DNA from: Ruminococcaceae bacterium HV4-5-B5C
GTDB lineage: Bacteria > Bacillota > Clostridia > Oscillospirales > Acutalibacteraceae
Direction: 5' to 3'
Assembly (NCBI GenBank): GCA_900184925.1
Contig: FXYJ02000001.1
Span: 186,001-250,000, forward strand
DNA: 64,000 nucleotides
A model generated the notes under the pieces. It saw only the letters and a program-made list of their open reading frames with translations, was not told the DNA's origin and searched no databases. A program made the translations under genes and the position numbers. Shown here one piece after another: positions 17,905 to 26,756 of the stretch (position 1 is its first letter; every line of letters starts with the position of its first letter).

Positions 17905-18919
17905 GCCGCAGCACCTCGAATCCGGCGGCGCGCATCAGGCGGTTGTAGACCGCGAGCCCGACGCCCTTCGGTTCCGGGCATCTGGCATAGACGGTCTGAG
18001 CGCCGATGTCGTCCAGATGCCGCAGTGCTTCAAACAGGTCGCGCGCCTGCGCGGCATAGTCTGTTTCCCCGCCGTAGCAGATGGCGGGAACGCCGACGAG
18101 TTTTTCTTCACCGGTGTAGCAGAGCGCGGTGATGCCGGGGCCTTTATGCGCGTTTACATAGTCGGCGTAAGCCTGCTCGCTTCCGTCAAGAATGATGACG
18201 TTTGCCTTCGGGGAATAGTGCTTGTATTTCATGCCGGGGGACAGCGGCTTCGCTCCCTTCGGGAGAGGGTTGAGCACGGCGCGGTCCACATCGACGCTTC
18301 CGAGTACGGCCCGGAGCTGCTCAAGTGTGATTCCGCCGGGGCGCAGCAGGCGCGGCGGGTCGGAAGCGAGCGTGATGATGGTGGACTCCACTCCCACGCC
18401 GCAGACTCCTCCGTCGAGCACGGCATCGATTCTGCCGTCCATATCGCGCATCACATGCTCTGCGGTTGTGGTGCTCGGCAGACCGGAACGGTTTGCCGAC
18501 GGAGCGGCGATGGGCACACCTGCGGCTGTGATGAGGGCCCGGGCAACCGGATGCGACGGAAAGCGGATGCCGACGGTGGGCAGCCCGGCGCTTACGATCT
18601 CGGGAATAAGGTCGGATTTTTCGAGGACCATCGTCATCGGCCCCGGCCAGTACGCCGCGGCGAGCTTTTCTGCGGCTTCCGGCACGGATTTCACAAGGCA
18701 CCGGATCTGTTCAAAAGCGGATATATGGACGATCAGGGGATTGTCCTGCGGCCGTCCCTTGGCCGCGAATATTTTTGCGACGGCTTTGCTGTCGAGCGCA
18801 TTTGCGGCGAGACCGTAAACCGTTTCGGTGGGCATACCGACGAGGCCGCCGTTCCGGATAATCTCCGCGGCTTTTTCAACCGCGCCGGATTCGGCGGCGT
18901 TTAGCAGTTCAGTGTGCAT
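17897..18919 (-). CDS. tsaC: L-threonylcarbamoyladenylate synthase (Sua5/YwlC)
   Basis: The 340-residue protein is of the long Sua5 type: an N-terminal YrdC/TsaC catalytic domain (GMPTETVYGLAANA near 30, KGRPQDNPLIVHI near 55) plus a C-terminal Sua5 domain. It makes threonylcarbamoyl-AMP from threonine, bicarbonate and ATP for the t6A37 modification of ANN-decoding tRNAs. The prfA-sua5 neighbourhood is common in Firmicutes. AAAGGGAAA precedes ATG 18919. Confidence 0.94.
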   Translation of the reverse strand: MHTELLNAAESGAVEKAAEIIRNGGLVGMPTETVYGLAANALDSKAVAKIFAAKGRPQDNPLIVHISAFEQIRCLVKSVPEAAEKLAAAYWPGPMTMVLEKSDLIPEIVSAGLPTVGIRFPSHPVARALITAAGVPIAAPSANRSGLPSTTTAEHVMRDMDGRIDAVLDGGVCGVGVESTIITLASDPPRLLRPGGITLEQLRAVLGSVDVDRAVLNPLPKGAKPLSPGMKYKHYSPKANVIILDGSEQAYADYVNAHKGPGITALCYTGEEKLVGVPAICYGGETDYAAQARDLFEALRHLDDIGAQTVYARCPEPKGVGLAVYNRLMRAAGFEVLRLG

Positions 18920-18945
18920 GATAGTTTCCCTTTTCTTTCCCGTGA

Positions 18946-20022
18946 TTATGTGATCTGTTCCGCCTCTTTGAGTTTGGCGGCGCGGTCCGCCGTGATCAGA
19001 GGATCAATAATTTCGTCGAGGCTTCCGTTCAGGACGTCGTCGATTTTGTAAAGCGTCAGACCGATGCGGTGGTCGGTAACGCGACCCTGCGGATAGTTGT
19101 AGGTGCGGATGCGTTCGGAGCGGTCTCCGGTACCGACCTGGGAGCGCCGCTGCTCGGCAACTCTGTCGTCCTGTTCCTTCTGCTTTATCGCGAAGAGGCG
19201 GGAACGCAGAATCTTCAGCGCGCGGTCCTTGTTTTTATACTGGCTCCGTTCGTCCTGGCATTCTACGACCATGCCGGTCGGCAAATGCGTGACGCGGATG
19301 GCAGAGGAGGTTTTGTTGATGTGCTGTCCGCCTGCACCGCTGGAACGGAAGGTGTCGATTTTGAGGTCGTTCGGGTCCAACTCCACCTCCACGTCGTCCA
19401 CTTCCGGCAGAACGGCCACCGTAGCGGTCGAGGTGTGGATGCGTCCCTGCTGCTCGGTTTCAGGCACACGCTGAACGCGGTGCACGCCGCTTTCATATTT
19501 CAGGCGGGAGTAAGCGCCTTCTCCCGTAATCATAAAGCTGATCTCCTTGAAGCCGCCGAGTTCCGTTTCATTCGCATTGAGAATTTCAGATTTCCAGCCC
19601 TTTGCAGACGCGTACATGCTGTACATCCGGAACAGCACGGCGGAAAACAGCGCGGCTTCTTCGCCGCCCGCTCCCCCGCGAATCTCGACGATGACGTTGC
19701 GTGCGTCATTCGGGTCCTTCGGCAGGAGAAGAATCTTGAGTTCCTCCGCCAGAGTTTCCCGCTGCGAGCGGGCCGCATCCAGTTCCTCCTGAGCCATTTC
19801 GTGCAGCTCCCGGTCGGAACTGCTGCCCAGAATCGTCAGGGCATCTTTTTCATCGGCAAATGTTTTTTGATAGCTCCGATATGAGAGAACGATCGGCTCA
19901 ATGCTTTTCGTTTCCTTCATCAGGCTGCTGTAAAGACCCGGGTCGGAGGCGACGTCGGGCTCATAGAGCCTGCGGTTCAGTTCTTCGTATCGCTTTTCAA
20001 AAACAGCGAGGTTTTCAAACAT
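18946..20022 (-). CDS. prfA: Peptide chain release factor 1
   Basis: RF1 (358 residues) terminates translation at UAA and UAG. The discriminator region reads [14 protein letters not shown], giving a P-x-T tripeptide (PET, where PAT or PVT is usual). The peptidyl-tRNA hydrolysis motif is [15 protein letters not shown]. Length is standard. It follows the DUF951 gene by 51 bp and precedes sua5. The methyltransferase gene prmC, often its neighbour, is not in the window. Confidence 0.97.
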   Translation of the reverse strand: MFENLAVFEKRYEELNRRLYEPDVASDPGLYSSLMKETKSIEPIVLSYRSYQKTFADEKDALTILGSSSDRELHEMAQEELDAARSQRETLAEELKILLLPKDPNDARNVIVEIRGGAGGEEAALFSAVLFRMYSMYASAKGWKSEILNANETELGGFKEISFMITGEGAYSRLKYESGVHRVQRVPETEQQGRIHTSTATVAVLPEVDDVEVELDPNDLKIDTFRSSGAGGQHINKTSSAIRVTHLPTGMVVECQDERSQYKNKDRALKILRSRLFAIKQKEQDDRVAEQRRSQVGTGDRSERIRTYNYPQGRVTDHRIGLTLYKIDDVLNGSLDEIIDPLITADRAAKLKEAEQIT

Positions 20023-20073
20023 TTATCTTTCTCCTTTTGCCTGTTTTACCGGTCGGATGCTGCAAAAGGAGCG

Positions 20074-20271
20074 CTACAACTCGTCCTGTGTATTTTCGCG
20101 GATAATTTTTTTGATGTTCTTTTCACATTTCAGACGCGGCACGATTACTTCGCGGCCGCATTTTGTGCAGCGGATGCGAAAATCCATACCGGAACGCAGC
20201 ACAAGGAACGTGCTGTTCCCGCACGGATGGGGCTTTTTCATCAACAGCTGGTCTCCGGGCCTGACATCCAT
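20074..20271 (-). CDS. DUF951 family small protein
   Basis: The 65-residue protein begins MDVRPGDQLLMKKPHPCG and contains RIRCTKCGREVIVPR, i.e. a C-x2-C pair and an upstream cysteine, the pattern of the Firmicute DUF951 (YyzM) family. Function is unknown; a small zinc-ribbon-like, nucleic-acid-associated role is only a guess. GGAAGGAG precedes the ATG. It heads the prfA-sua5-coaE run. Confidence 0.9.
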   Translation of the reverse strand: MDVRPGDQLLMKKPHPCGNSTFLVLRSGMDFRIRCTKCGREVIVPRLKCEKNIKKIIRENTQDEL

Positions 20272-20329
20272 AAGCGGCGTCTCCTTCCTGTTTGGTGAGG
20301 TGAGCCGGAAGACGGCTCCTTTTTCCTAT

Positions 20330-20400
20330 AGTATAACACAAAATCAGGGATTGCGGCAAGTTCCCGACAGCTTGCCGCAGCCGCCGTTTCAAGGTATAAT
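20330..20400. promoter_or_regulatory. Divergent promoters sharing an inverted repeat (DUF951 / birA)
   Basis: Rightward: TTGCCG (20372) and TATAAT (20395), 17-bp spacer, for birA. Leftward: TTGCCG and TATACT (-10 at 20330-20335), 18-bp spacer, for DUF951-prfA. The two -35 boxes lie inside a perfect 8-bp inverted repeat, GCGGCAAG / CTTGCCGC (20353-20360 and 20371-20378). Confidence 0.7.
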
Positions 20401-20454
20401 AAAGGTATGATAAAGAATAAGAGAAAATAGAAACGGCAAAGGACGGCGTGTGCA

Positions 20455-21450
20455 ATGTCTCCAAAGGAAGTGGTGCTCCGGCGCCTCAGGGAAAGCGGCG
20501 GGTATGTCTCCGGGGAAGAATTGAGCGAGCTTCTGCATGTGACCCGTGCGGCTGTCTGGAAAGACGTCGGTCTCCTGCGCGGCGAAGGCTATGAGATCGA
20601 CTCCGCGACAAACCGGGGCTACCGGTTAGTGTCGTGCCCCGACCGCTATTCGCCGGAGGAGATCGGAGCGGGTCTTGAGACCGAACTGGTGGGCCGTACC
20701 GTTTTCTGTTTCGACAGCGTGGACTCCACCAACGAGGAAGCAAAGCGTCAGGCGCTGCGGGGCGCGCCGAGCGGAAGTCTCTTCATTGCAGAGCAGCAGA
20801 CCGGCGGAAAAGGCCGCCTCGGGCGGAACTGGGTGTCGCCGCCCGGAACGGGGATGTGGTTTTCCGTACTGCTCCGGCCGGGTGTGCTGCCCATGCGCGT
20901 TGCGGCCACAACCCTTCTCGCCGGCGAAGCCGTCTGCGGCGCTGTAAGGGAAGTTTCCGGGTGCCGGGCGATGATCAAATGGCCGAACGATGTCGTGTCG
21001 GGTACGAAGAAAATCTGCGGAATTCTGACGGAGATGAGCGCGGAGATGGAGCGTGTGGAATTCGTGGTCATTGGCATCGGCGTCAACGCCAACGCCGCCG
21101 CCTTTCCCGAGGCACTCCGTGAAAAGGCAACCTCCATCCGTCTGGAAACAGGCAAAACCGTGCGCCGTGTGGCTCTTTTGCAGGAAATCCTGCGCCGCCT
21201 GGAGGCGCTGCTCAAGGAAAACGCGGTCGCGCTGACCCCCGCGTTCCTCGACTCATACAAAGCTGACTGTGTGTCGCTTGGCAGACAGGTGGGGTTTCAG
21301 CATAACGGGCGCGAAATGACAGGGATGGCCGTTGATCTTTCGCCGGAGGGCGAACTGATCGTCCGCCTGCCCGACGGCTCCCTCGAAACGGTTTTTTCGG
21401 GGGAGGTCAACGTTCAGGGATTTTACGGGCGGAAAGATCCTGCGACGTGA
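20455..21450 (+). CDS. birA: Bifunctional biotin-protein ligase / biotin repressor BirA
   Basis: The 331-residue protein has an N-terminal winged-helix domain (SGEELSELLHVTRAAVWKDV, residues ~18-37), so it can act as a repressor. The ligase domain follows, with DSTNEEAKR, QQTGGKGRLGRNWVS (the biotinyl-AMP loop), KWPNDVV and a C-terminal SH3-like domain. It activates biotin to biotinyl-AMP and transfers it to carboxylase carrier proteins. No biotin genes or canonical BirA operator are visible nearby. Confidence 0.95.
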   Translation: MSPKEVVLRRLRESGGYVSGEELSELLHVTRAAVWKDVGLLRGEGYEIDSATNRGYRLVSCPDRYSPEEIGAGLETELVGRTVFCFDSVDSTNEEAKRQALRGAPSGSLFIAEQQTGGKGRLGRNWVSPPGTGMWFSVLLRPGVLPMRVAATTLLAGEAVCGAVREVSGCRAMIKWPNDVVSGTKKICGILTEMSAEMERVEFVVIGIGVNANAAAFPEALREKATSIRLETGKTVRRVALLQEILRRLEALLKENAVALTPAFLDSYKADCVSLGRQVGFQHNGREMTGMAVDLSPEGELIVRLPDGSLETVFSGEVNVQGFYGRKDPAT

Positions 21451-21748
21451 CGGGCCTGTAAAAAAGTCAATTCATTTCAAGAAAAATTCTGCGGCAGAAC
21501 AACCATAAAATGCAGCCGGCGGTTTCCCGGATGATTTTCTCAGGTTCGGCGGCTCTTTCAACATTTTGGTACGCAGACTGAAAACCCGGCAATATTTTGT
21601 GTGGTTCCGCGGTGCGGTTCCGCAAAAGCCCTTTTTCATGCAGAATTCATCTGTGCGAAACTCCGCGTCTATCCGGTTATAATAAGGGTTTAAGAGTGGC
21701 ATGCTAACATATAACTGTTTTACGGACCATGATGAAAGGGGAATGCGT
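21451..21748 (+). other. Intergenic region upstream of the small unknown protein
   Basis: No convincing gene. A TATAAT at 21678-21683 is suitably placed as a -10 for the next gene, but no -35 match is seen 16-18 bp before it, so the promoter may use another sigma factor. Confidence 0.4.
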
Positions 21749-22027
21749 ATGTATACGATTTGCGTGAATACCTATGCCAAAGTATTTTCCGTTGTAATGA
21801 AGGGGAATCTGACGGAAGACGACAGCCGGTCCTTTGTCGAGGAATTTCAGAATAAGGTCAGCACGATCGTCCCTTCCGACTATGCCCTTCTGTTTGATAC
21901 GAAAGATCTCGCGGAAGCGGCCCACTGCGGCTCAGATGGATTTCTTACGAAGGCGTGCGACCTTGCACACCATACTCCGTTTAAAGCTCAGTACAGCTTT
22001 GTGCCCATCCGGGTTGTTGAATACTGA
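21749..22027 (+). CDS. Unknown 92-residue protein, possibly STAS/SpoIIAA-like
   Basis: The protein begins MYTICVNTYAKVFSVVMKG. ATG 21749 is favoured because AAAGGGG ends seven bases before it; another in-frame ATG at 21743 is too close. Residues VFSVVMKGNLTEDDSRSFV then DYALLFDTKDLAEAA give alternating strand-helix-strand character reminiscent of STAS or SpoIIAA-like folds, but no signature is diagnostic. No membrane segment or signal is present. I do not assign a function. Confidence 0.65.
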   Translation: MYTICVNTYAKVFSVVMKGNLTEDDSRSFVEEFQNKVSTIVPSDYALLFDTKDLAEAAHCGSDGFLTKACDLAHHTPFKAQYSFVPIRVVEY

Positions 22028-22039
22028 GCTGTTCCCACG

Positions 22040-22068
22040 GAAAAATCCCCGGCGCAGAAGTCGGGGAT
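22040..22068 (-). terminator. Terminator for the CmpB-like gene
   Basis: On the minus strand ATCCCCG and CGGGGAT pair across a ten-base loop and are followed by TTTTT, five bases past the stop codon. Confidence 0.75.
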
Positions 22069-22072
22069 CCGG

Positions 22073-22465
22073 TTATTTTTCGGCATGGGCCGCTGCAAAC
22101 CTGCTGCAGCATGTTCCCAGCAGCATGGCGGGTATTGTCGCGGCATACCAGAGAATGGAGAACGGGATGCAGATTTGCCCGAGAATATTCATGGGCATCT
22201 GCGAATAATCCCACACGTTCAGCTTTAGAATGATATTCACTACAACGCCCGTGCAGAACTCGACCGCCGTGATGATGCCGGAGCCCGCGAAGCATTTGAC
22301 GGAGAGCGGCATGGCGTGCAGTTTTCCGTTGCAGACACTGTCGATCAGGCAGACGCAGGCACCTCCTGCGAGCGCCATGGAAAAATCCGTTTTGCCCCGG
22401 CAGAGGATTTCAAGGGAAGGGTAAAGCGTTCCTCCCATGAGGAACAGGGTCAGGTTTTTTTTCAT
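22073..22465 (-). CDS. Membrane protein, putative ABC-transporter permease (CmpB/DUF1113 family)
   Basis: This 130-residue protein is mostly hydrophobic with about four membrane segments. The segment NVWDYSQMPMNILGQICIPF, with its W-D-Y-S and N-x-L-G-Q-I-C pattern, is characteristic of the family annotated as putative ABC transporter permease (PF06541). The second of two ATGs (22465) is used because GGAGG lies seven bases upstream. No ATPase partner is adjacent, so transport is unproven. The gene is short for the family. Confidence 0.75.
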   Translation of the reverse strand: MKKNLTLFLMGGTLYPSLEILCRGKTDFSMALAGGACVCLIDSVCNGKLHAMPLSVKCFAGSGIITAVEFCTGVVVNIILKLNVWDYSQMPMNILGQICIPFSILWYAATIPAMLLGTCCSRFAAAHAEK

Positions 22466-22620
22466 CATTTCACCTCCAACGACAGTTCCAGTGTTCGCAT
22501 GTGGTTTTAAAATATTCATGGAAAGAATGGGCGGAAAGAATGGGGTTTCCTGCCGGTTTCCGGGAAATCCCTCCATGTTTTGTGGTATAATAATCCGGAA
22601 GGAAAGAGAGGAATCAGCCA

Positions 22621-24000
22621 ATGCAATTCGGGAAAAACATTCTGGCATATCAGAACGCGATTCTGAACGACCTTGCCCGGATGGTGGAAATACCTTCGGT
22701 GTGCTCTCAGGCGGAACCGGGAAAACCATTCGGCGCGGAACCGGCTAGAGCGCTTGAGACAATCCTTGCGCTTGCGGGGGAAATGGGCTTTGCAACAAAG
22801 AATGTCGGAAACTACGCGGGTCATGCGGAGTACGGCGAAGGTGCGGAAAACGCAGCCGTCATCACGCACGTCGATGTTGTGCCTGCCGGAGACGGATGGG
22901 ACATGCCACCGTTCCAGATGACAAGAAAAGGAAACCTTATATACGGCCGCGGCACAGCGGACGACAAAGGGGCGGCCGTTGTCGCTCTTTACTGCCTGAA
23001 GGCGCTCAGAGACGCCGGCGTTCACGGAAAGCGGAGAATGCGCGTGATTTTCGGCTCCGGGGAAGAAATTGCCAGCGACGACATGAAAATGTATTTTGAG
23101 CAGGAGCAGGCGCCCGTTATGGCCTTTACGCCGGACAGCGAGTACGGCATCTGCAACCGCGAAAAAGGAATCCTCCGCGTCCGGATCGGTTCCAGGCGGA
23201 GTGAGGGCGAAGCAGTGTGCTCATTCGCTTCGGGGACGGTTGTCAACGCGGTTCCGGCACTTGCCGAAGCCACGGTTGCGGGAGGCACCGGTCTGCTGCA
23301 GGAGTTTCAGGCCGCTGCAAAAAGCACCCCCGGCACGTTCCGCTTCGGGCAGACGGAAGGCGGGGTAACCGTTACCTCTGTGGGCAAGGCGTGCCATGCC
23401 ATGCAGCCGCAGGAGGGAGTCAATGCCGCCTCCAATCTGATCACCCTGCTGGCGAATGTGCTGCCTGTTGAAAAACTGGGCACTTTTCTCGGGTTCCTTC
23501 ATACAGCGGTCGGAACGGAAACGGACGGTGCTTCCATGGGCGTGAGGATGCGCGACGAACCTTCCGGTCCGCTCACTTTCAATCTCGGCATTCTGCATCT
23601 GGATGAATCATCGGCCGAGGCGCTTATCGATATCCGTTACCCCGTGACCTGCGCAGGAACGGAGATCTTTGAGACCATCCGGTCGAAGGCGGAGCAGGCT
23701 GGGCTACAGGCAGAACTGCTTCTCGACAATAAACCGCTTTATTTCCCGGGAAATGACCCGCTTGTCCGGCTGCTTCAGGAATCCTATTGCGCCGTGAAGG
23801 GCGTTCCGGCGGAACTGTACGCTACGGGCGGAGGCACCTATGCGAGGGAAGTCCCCGGCAGAACCGTTGCATTCGGCCCGTTCTTTGCCGACGAGCCTGA
23901 CCGCAGGCTGCATAATTCAAACGAAAGCATCGACATCGTCCGGTTCATGGAGCATGCACAGATCTGTCTGGAAGCCATGTACCGCATGATGACGGAATAA
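22621..24000 (+). CDS. M20 family dipeptidase, PepV-like
   Basis: The 459-residue protein is a di-zinc M20A peptidase. Visible ligands and catalytic residues: THVDVVPAGDGW (~82, His and Asp), GRGTADDKG (~107), GSGEEIASD (~140, the glutamate pair), TPDSEYG (~163), and a C-terminal histidine in RRLHNSNESI. A large insert between residues 180 and 330 fits PepV, which cleaves dipeptides with free N-termini. AGAGGAAT precedes the ATG. Confidence 0.9.
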   Translation: MQFGKNILAYQNAILNDLARMVEIPSVCSQAEPGKPFGAEPARALETILALAGEMGFATKNVGNYAGHAEYGEGAENAAVITHVDVVPAGDGWDMPPFQMTRKGNLIYGRGTADDKGAAVVALYCLKALRDAGVHGKRRMRVIFGSGEEIASDDMKMYFEQEQAPVMAFTPDSEYGICNREKGILRVRIGSRRSEGEAVCSFASGTVVNAVPALAEATVAGGTGLLQEFQAAAKSTPGTFRFGQTEGGVTVTSVGKACHAMQPQEGVNAASNLITLLANVLPVEKLGTFLGFLHTAVGTETDGASMGVRMRDEPSGPLTFNLGILHLDESSAEALIDIRYPVTCAGTEIFETIRSKAEQAGLQAELLLDNKPLYFPGNDPLVRLLQESYCAVKGVPAELYATGGGTYAREVPGRTVAFGPFFADEPDRRLHNSNESIDIVRFMEHAQICLEAMYRMMTE

Positions 24001-24020
24001 TCGGAAAATCAGAAAAGGAT

Positions 24021-24062
24021 AAAGGGACAGGCTCCGCATTCCGGCGGGGCCTGTCCCTTTTT
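24021..24062 (+). terminator. Terminator after the PepV-like gene
   Basis: AAAGGGACAGGC pairs perfectly with GCCTGTCCCTTT and is followed by TT. Confidence 0.9.
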
Positions 24063-24084
24063 CGCATCTTTGGAAAAAGTACTC

Positions 24085-24138
24085 TTGACAAAGGCCGCAA
24101 AAGCATTACAATAAAACCAGAAAAACCAAAACGGTTTT
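24085..24138 (+). promoter_or_regulatory. Promoter and candidate TetR operator of the ABC exporter operon
   Basis: TTGACA (24085-24090) and TACAAT (24107-24112) are 16 bp apart. AAAACGGTTTT at 24128-24138 is a perfect palindrome just downstream of the -10, where a repressor would block transcription. The operon ends in a TetR gene, which makes autoregulation likely. Confidence 0.65.
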
Positions 24139-24166
24139 AAAAGTATTAGAGGGCGGTGGAATCCGA

Positions 24167-24913
24167 ATGTCTCAGAAAACTGCAGTCGTGGTTGAGGGAC
24201 TTTGCGTCCGATTTGGCAGCAGGGAAGTCCTTCCGGATCTGAGCGTATCCATTCCCGAAGGCCGCATTGTCGGACTGATCGGCCCGTCCGGCTCTGGAAA
24301 GACCACTCTGGTCAAGACGGTCATCGGCACCAACCGGTTTCAGGCTGGAACCGTCACCGTGTTCGGCAGGCGTGTCCCATCGCTGGAGGCCATGAATGAA
24401 ATCGGATACATGGCCCAGAACGACGCGCTGTACGAAGATCTTTCCGCGTGGGAGAATCTGATCTTTTTCGGGAGCATTTATGGGATCCGGAGAAGGGATC
24501 TTCTGAAACGCGCGGAAGAACTGCTGGATTTCGTCGGCCTTGCGGACGACAGAAAAGGGACGGTGCGGAATTTTTCGGGCGGCATGAAGCGGAGGCTGTC
24601 GCTTGCCATTGCGCTTGTCAACCGGCCGAGACTGCTGATCCTCGACGAACCCACAGTTGGCGTCGACCCGGTTCTGCGCAGAAAGTTCTGGGATGAATTT
24701 GAGTCTCTGAAAGAAAACGGGTGCACGATCCTCGTCACGACGCATGTGATGGATGAAGCGTCGCGCTGCGACCGCATCCTTCTGTTGCGGGAGGGGAAAC
24801 TTCTTGCCGACGGTACACTTGCCGAACTTCTTGAGCAGACGGAAACCGGAAACGTGGAGGACGCATTTCTGAAGCTCAGCGGTGTCGATGCCGCAGAAAA
24901 GGGGGCCGTGTAG
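24167..24913 (+). CDS. ABC-2 type exporter, ATP-binding protein
   Basis: The 248-residue ATPase has Walker A GPSGSGKTT (~42), the Q-loop (YMAQNDALYED), signature NFSGGMKRR, Walker B LLILDEPTVGVDP and the H-loop TTHVMDEA. The order and the 'DPVLRRKFW' region resemble drug- or lipid-type ABC-2 exporters. Its stop codon abuts the permease ATG with no gap, so the two form one unit. The substrate is unknown. Confidence 0.93.
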   Translation: MSQKTAVVVEGLCVRFGSREVLPDLSVSIPEGRIVGLIGPSGSGKTTLVKTVIGTNRFQAGTVTVFGRRVPSLEAMNEIGYMAQNDALYEDLSAWENLIFFGSIYGIRRRDLLKRAEELLDFVGLADDRKGTVRNFSGGMKRRLSLAIALVNRPRLLILDEPTVGVDPVLRRKFWDEFESLKENGCTILVTTHVMDEASRCDRILLLREGKLLADGTLAELLEQTETGNVEDAFLKLSGVDAAEKGAV

Positions 24914-26089
24914 ATGCGCTGCCTGAAAATAGCCGGAAGAGTGGTGCGGCAGGTTGTGAAGGACCGGCGCACTCTTGCACTTTTGTTTCTTGCGCCGATG
25001 ATCGTGATTTTCCTGCTTGATGTCGTTCTGACTTCGAAGGTCGGCAAGCCGCGGGTAATGGCGGTCGGTCTGCCGGCCGACCTGCAGACCGCAGTTGGGC
25101 AGGAAGCGGAGGTCACGGTGTCTTCCGATCTCTCCTATGCAATGGAACAGCTCAAAAAGCAGGAAACGGACGCCGTCCTCATGTACAGCAAACCGAACGT
25201 CACCGTTTCCGTGGAAGGGACGCAGGGCTCGGTGACCGCGTCCGTCAAGAAAGCGGTTGCCGCTGCCGTAGGCCGGTACTCAAAAGACACCGCATCGAAA
25301 GAGGCAGAGGAACAGATGCAGTCGCAGAAAGAAAAAATTCTGCGGCAGCTCCAAGATCAGCTCCGGGCGCTTCAGAAACCCGGCAAAGCAGAATCCTCAA
25401 CATCCCCGGCACTTAGCGCACCGGAAACAAAACTCAGCCTTTCGATGACCGGTGTGCAGTATTCTTACCTGTTCGGCTCCGACGACATGACGGCTTTTGA
25501 CAGCATTGCGCCGCTGATGATGGGCTTCTTCATATTTTTCTTCGTGTTCCTGATCGCCGGTGTCGCCTTTCTCCGGGAGCGGATCAGCGGTACTCTCGAG
25601 CGCCTGCTTGCCACACCCGTCCGAAGGTTTGACATCGTTTTCGGCTATTTTCTCGGGTTCGGTGTGTTTGTGTTTCTGCAGACCCTGCTGATCGAATTTT
25701 ATATGGTCGGCGTTCTGCACATTGCGCTGAAGGGCAGTTTCCTTTTGCTGATGGCGGTGAATCTCCTTCTTGCCGCGGGCTCTCTTTCCCTTGGAACCCT
25801 GCTTTCCGCCTTTGCCCGGAACGAGCTGCAGCTATTCCAGTTCATTCCGCTCGTCATCGTTCCGCAGATCCTTTTCTGCGGATTGTTCAGCCTTAGGGGC
25901 GCGCCGGAGTGGACTGTGATTCTTTCGAAAATCTTTCCGCTGACCTACGCGGCCGACGCTCTGCAAAACGTCGCCCTCCGGGGCTTTGGGCTGGAATCGG
26001 TGTGGCAGGATCTGCTGATCCTTTTCGGGTATATGCTGCTGTTTCTGGTCCTAAACACGCTGGTACTGAAAAAATACAGAAAAATATAG
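24914..26089 (+). CDS. ABC-2 type exporter, permease
   Basis: The 391-residue membrane protein has one N-terminal membrane segment (TLALLFLAPMIVIFLLDVVL), an extracytoplasmic region of about 170 residues, and five to six C-terminal segments. FLRERISGTLERLLATPVRRFDIVFGY in outline is the ABC-2 membrane-domain signature after the second segment. This architecture matches DrrB/YhgE-like exporters. TetR follows 12 bp downstream. Confidence 0.9.
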   Translation: MRCLKIAGRVVRQVVKDRRTLALLFLAPMIVIFLLDVVLTSKVGKPRVMAVGLPADLQTAVGQEAEVTVSSDLSYAMEQLKKQETDAVLMYSKPNVTVSVEGTQGSVTASVKKAVAAAVGRYSKDTASKEAEEQMQSQKEKILRQLQDQLRALQKPGKAESSTSPALSAPETKLSLSMTGVQYSYLFGSDDMTAFDSIAPLMMGFFIFFFVFLIAGVAFLRERISGTLERLLATPVRRFDIVFGYFLGFGVFVFLQTLLIEFYMVGVLHIALKGSFLLLMAVNLLLAAGSLSLGTLLSAFARNELQLFQFIPLVIVPQILFCGLFSLRGAPEWTVILSKIFPLTYAADALQNVALRGFGLESVWQDLLILFGYMLLFLVLNTLVLKKYRKI

Positions 26090-26101
26090 GAGACGGACAG
26101 G

Positions 26102-26695
26102 ATGGAACAAAAAGACCGGATTTATGAAACGGCATTTCAGCTTTTCACACAGGTCGGGTATTCAGGAGTGACCATGGACCAAATTGCCCGGAACTGCGGG
26201 ATCGGAAAGGCGACCCTTTATAAATATTTTCCGTCCAAGGAGCAGATGCTTCTGGACTGCATCGACTATTTCACCGAAAAGCTCGGCGCAGAAATGGAAA
26301 GTATTCTGGCGAACCCTGACCTTTCGCCGCAGCGGAAAGCGACCGGATTTATCGCTCCGGTCGTCCGGTTCGTTTCCCAAATCCACGGAGGCGCGGCGCT
26401 GCAGGATATCCGCCGGAATGTGCCAGAAGCGTATGAGAAAATAGACCGAAACAGGAGAAGGCTGATCTTTGCCAACATCGTCCGCATTGTCGAGGAAGGC
26501 CGCAAAAGCGGTATGTTCCGGCAGAATCTGAACAGTACTCTGGTGGCGCATGTTTTGATCGGCGCCATTTCTCATCTGGCCTGCCCCGAAATTCTCGAAG
26601 AGATCGGTCTTCCGTCCGGAAAACTGCTTAAGGAGACGCTGTCGGTTGTATGGGAAGGGTGCCTGAGCGAAAAAGGGCGGGGAAACGGCGGCTGA
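26102..26695 (+). CDS. TetR family transcriptional regulator
   Basis: The 197-residue protein has a standard N-terminal TetR helix-turn-helix (YETAFQLFTQVGYSGVTMDQ through GIGKATLYKYFPSKEQML, residues ~6-45) and a divergent ligand-binding C-terminal domain. It lies last in the exporter operon with AGGAGACGGACAGG just upstream, so it most likely controls the operon from the palindrome beyond the -10. Confidence 0.93.
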   Translation: MEQKDRIYETAFQLFTQVGYSGVTMDQIARNCGIGKATLYKYFPSKEQMLLDCIDYFTEKLGAEMESILANPDLSPQRKATGFIAPVVRFVSQIHGGAALQDIRRNVPEAYEKIDRNRRRLIFANIVRIVEEGRKSGMFRQNLNSTLVAHVLIGAISHLACPEILEEIGLPSGKLLKETLSVVWEGCLSEKGRGNGG

Positions 26696-26722
26696 CCGGC
26701 GCAAAAAACAGACGTGCGGAGG

Positions 26723-26751
26723 TTGACTTTTTTGCTCCTCCGGTTTATACT
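26723..26751 (+). promoter_or_regulatory. Sigma-A promoter for the alaS T-box transcript
   Basis: TTGACT and TATACT are separated by exactly 17 bp. The first bases of the leader follow. Confidence 0.85.
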
Positions 26752-26756
26752 AACGG

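Noticed and set aside
21472..21702. A 76-codon minus-strand frame between birA and the small unknown gene
   Set aside because: No ribosome binding site and overlap with the probable promoter of the next gene; no recognisable sequence.
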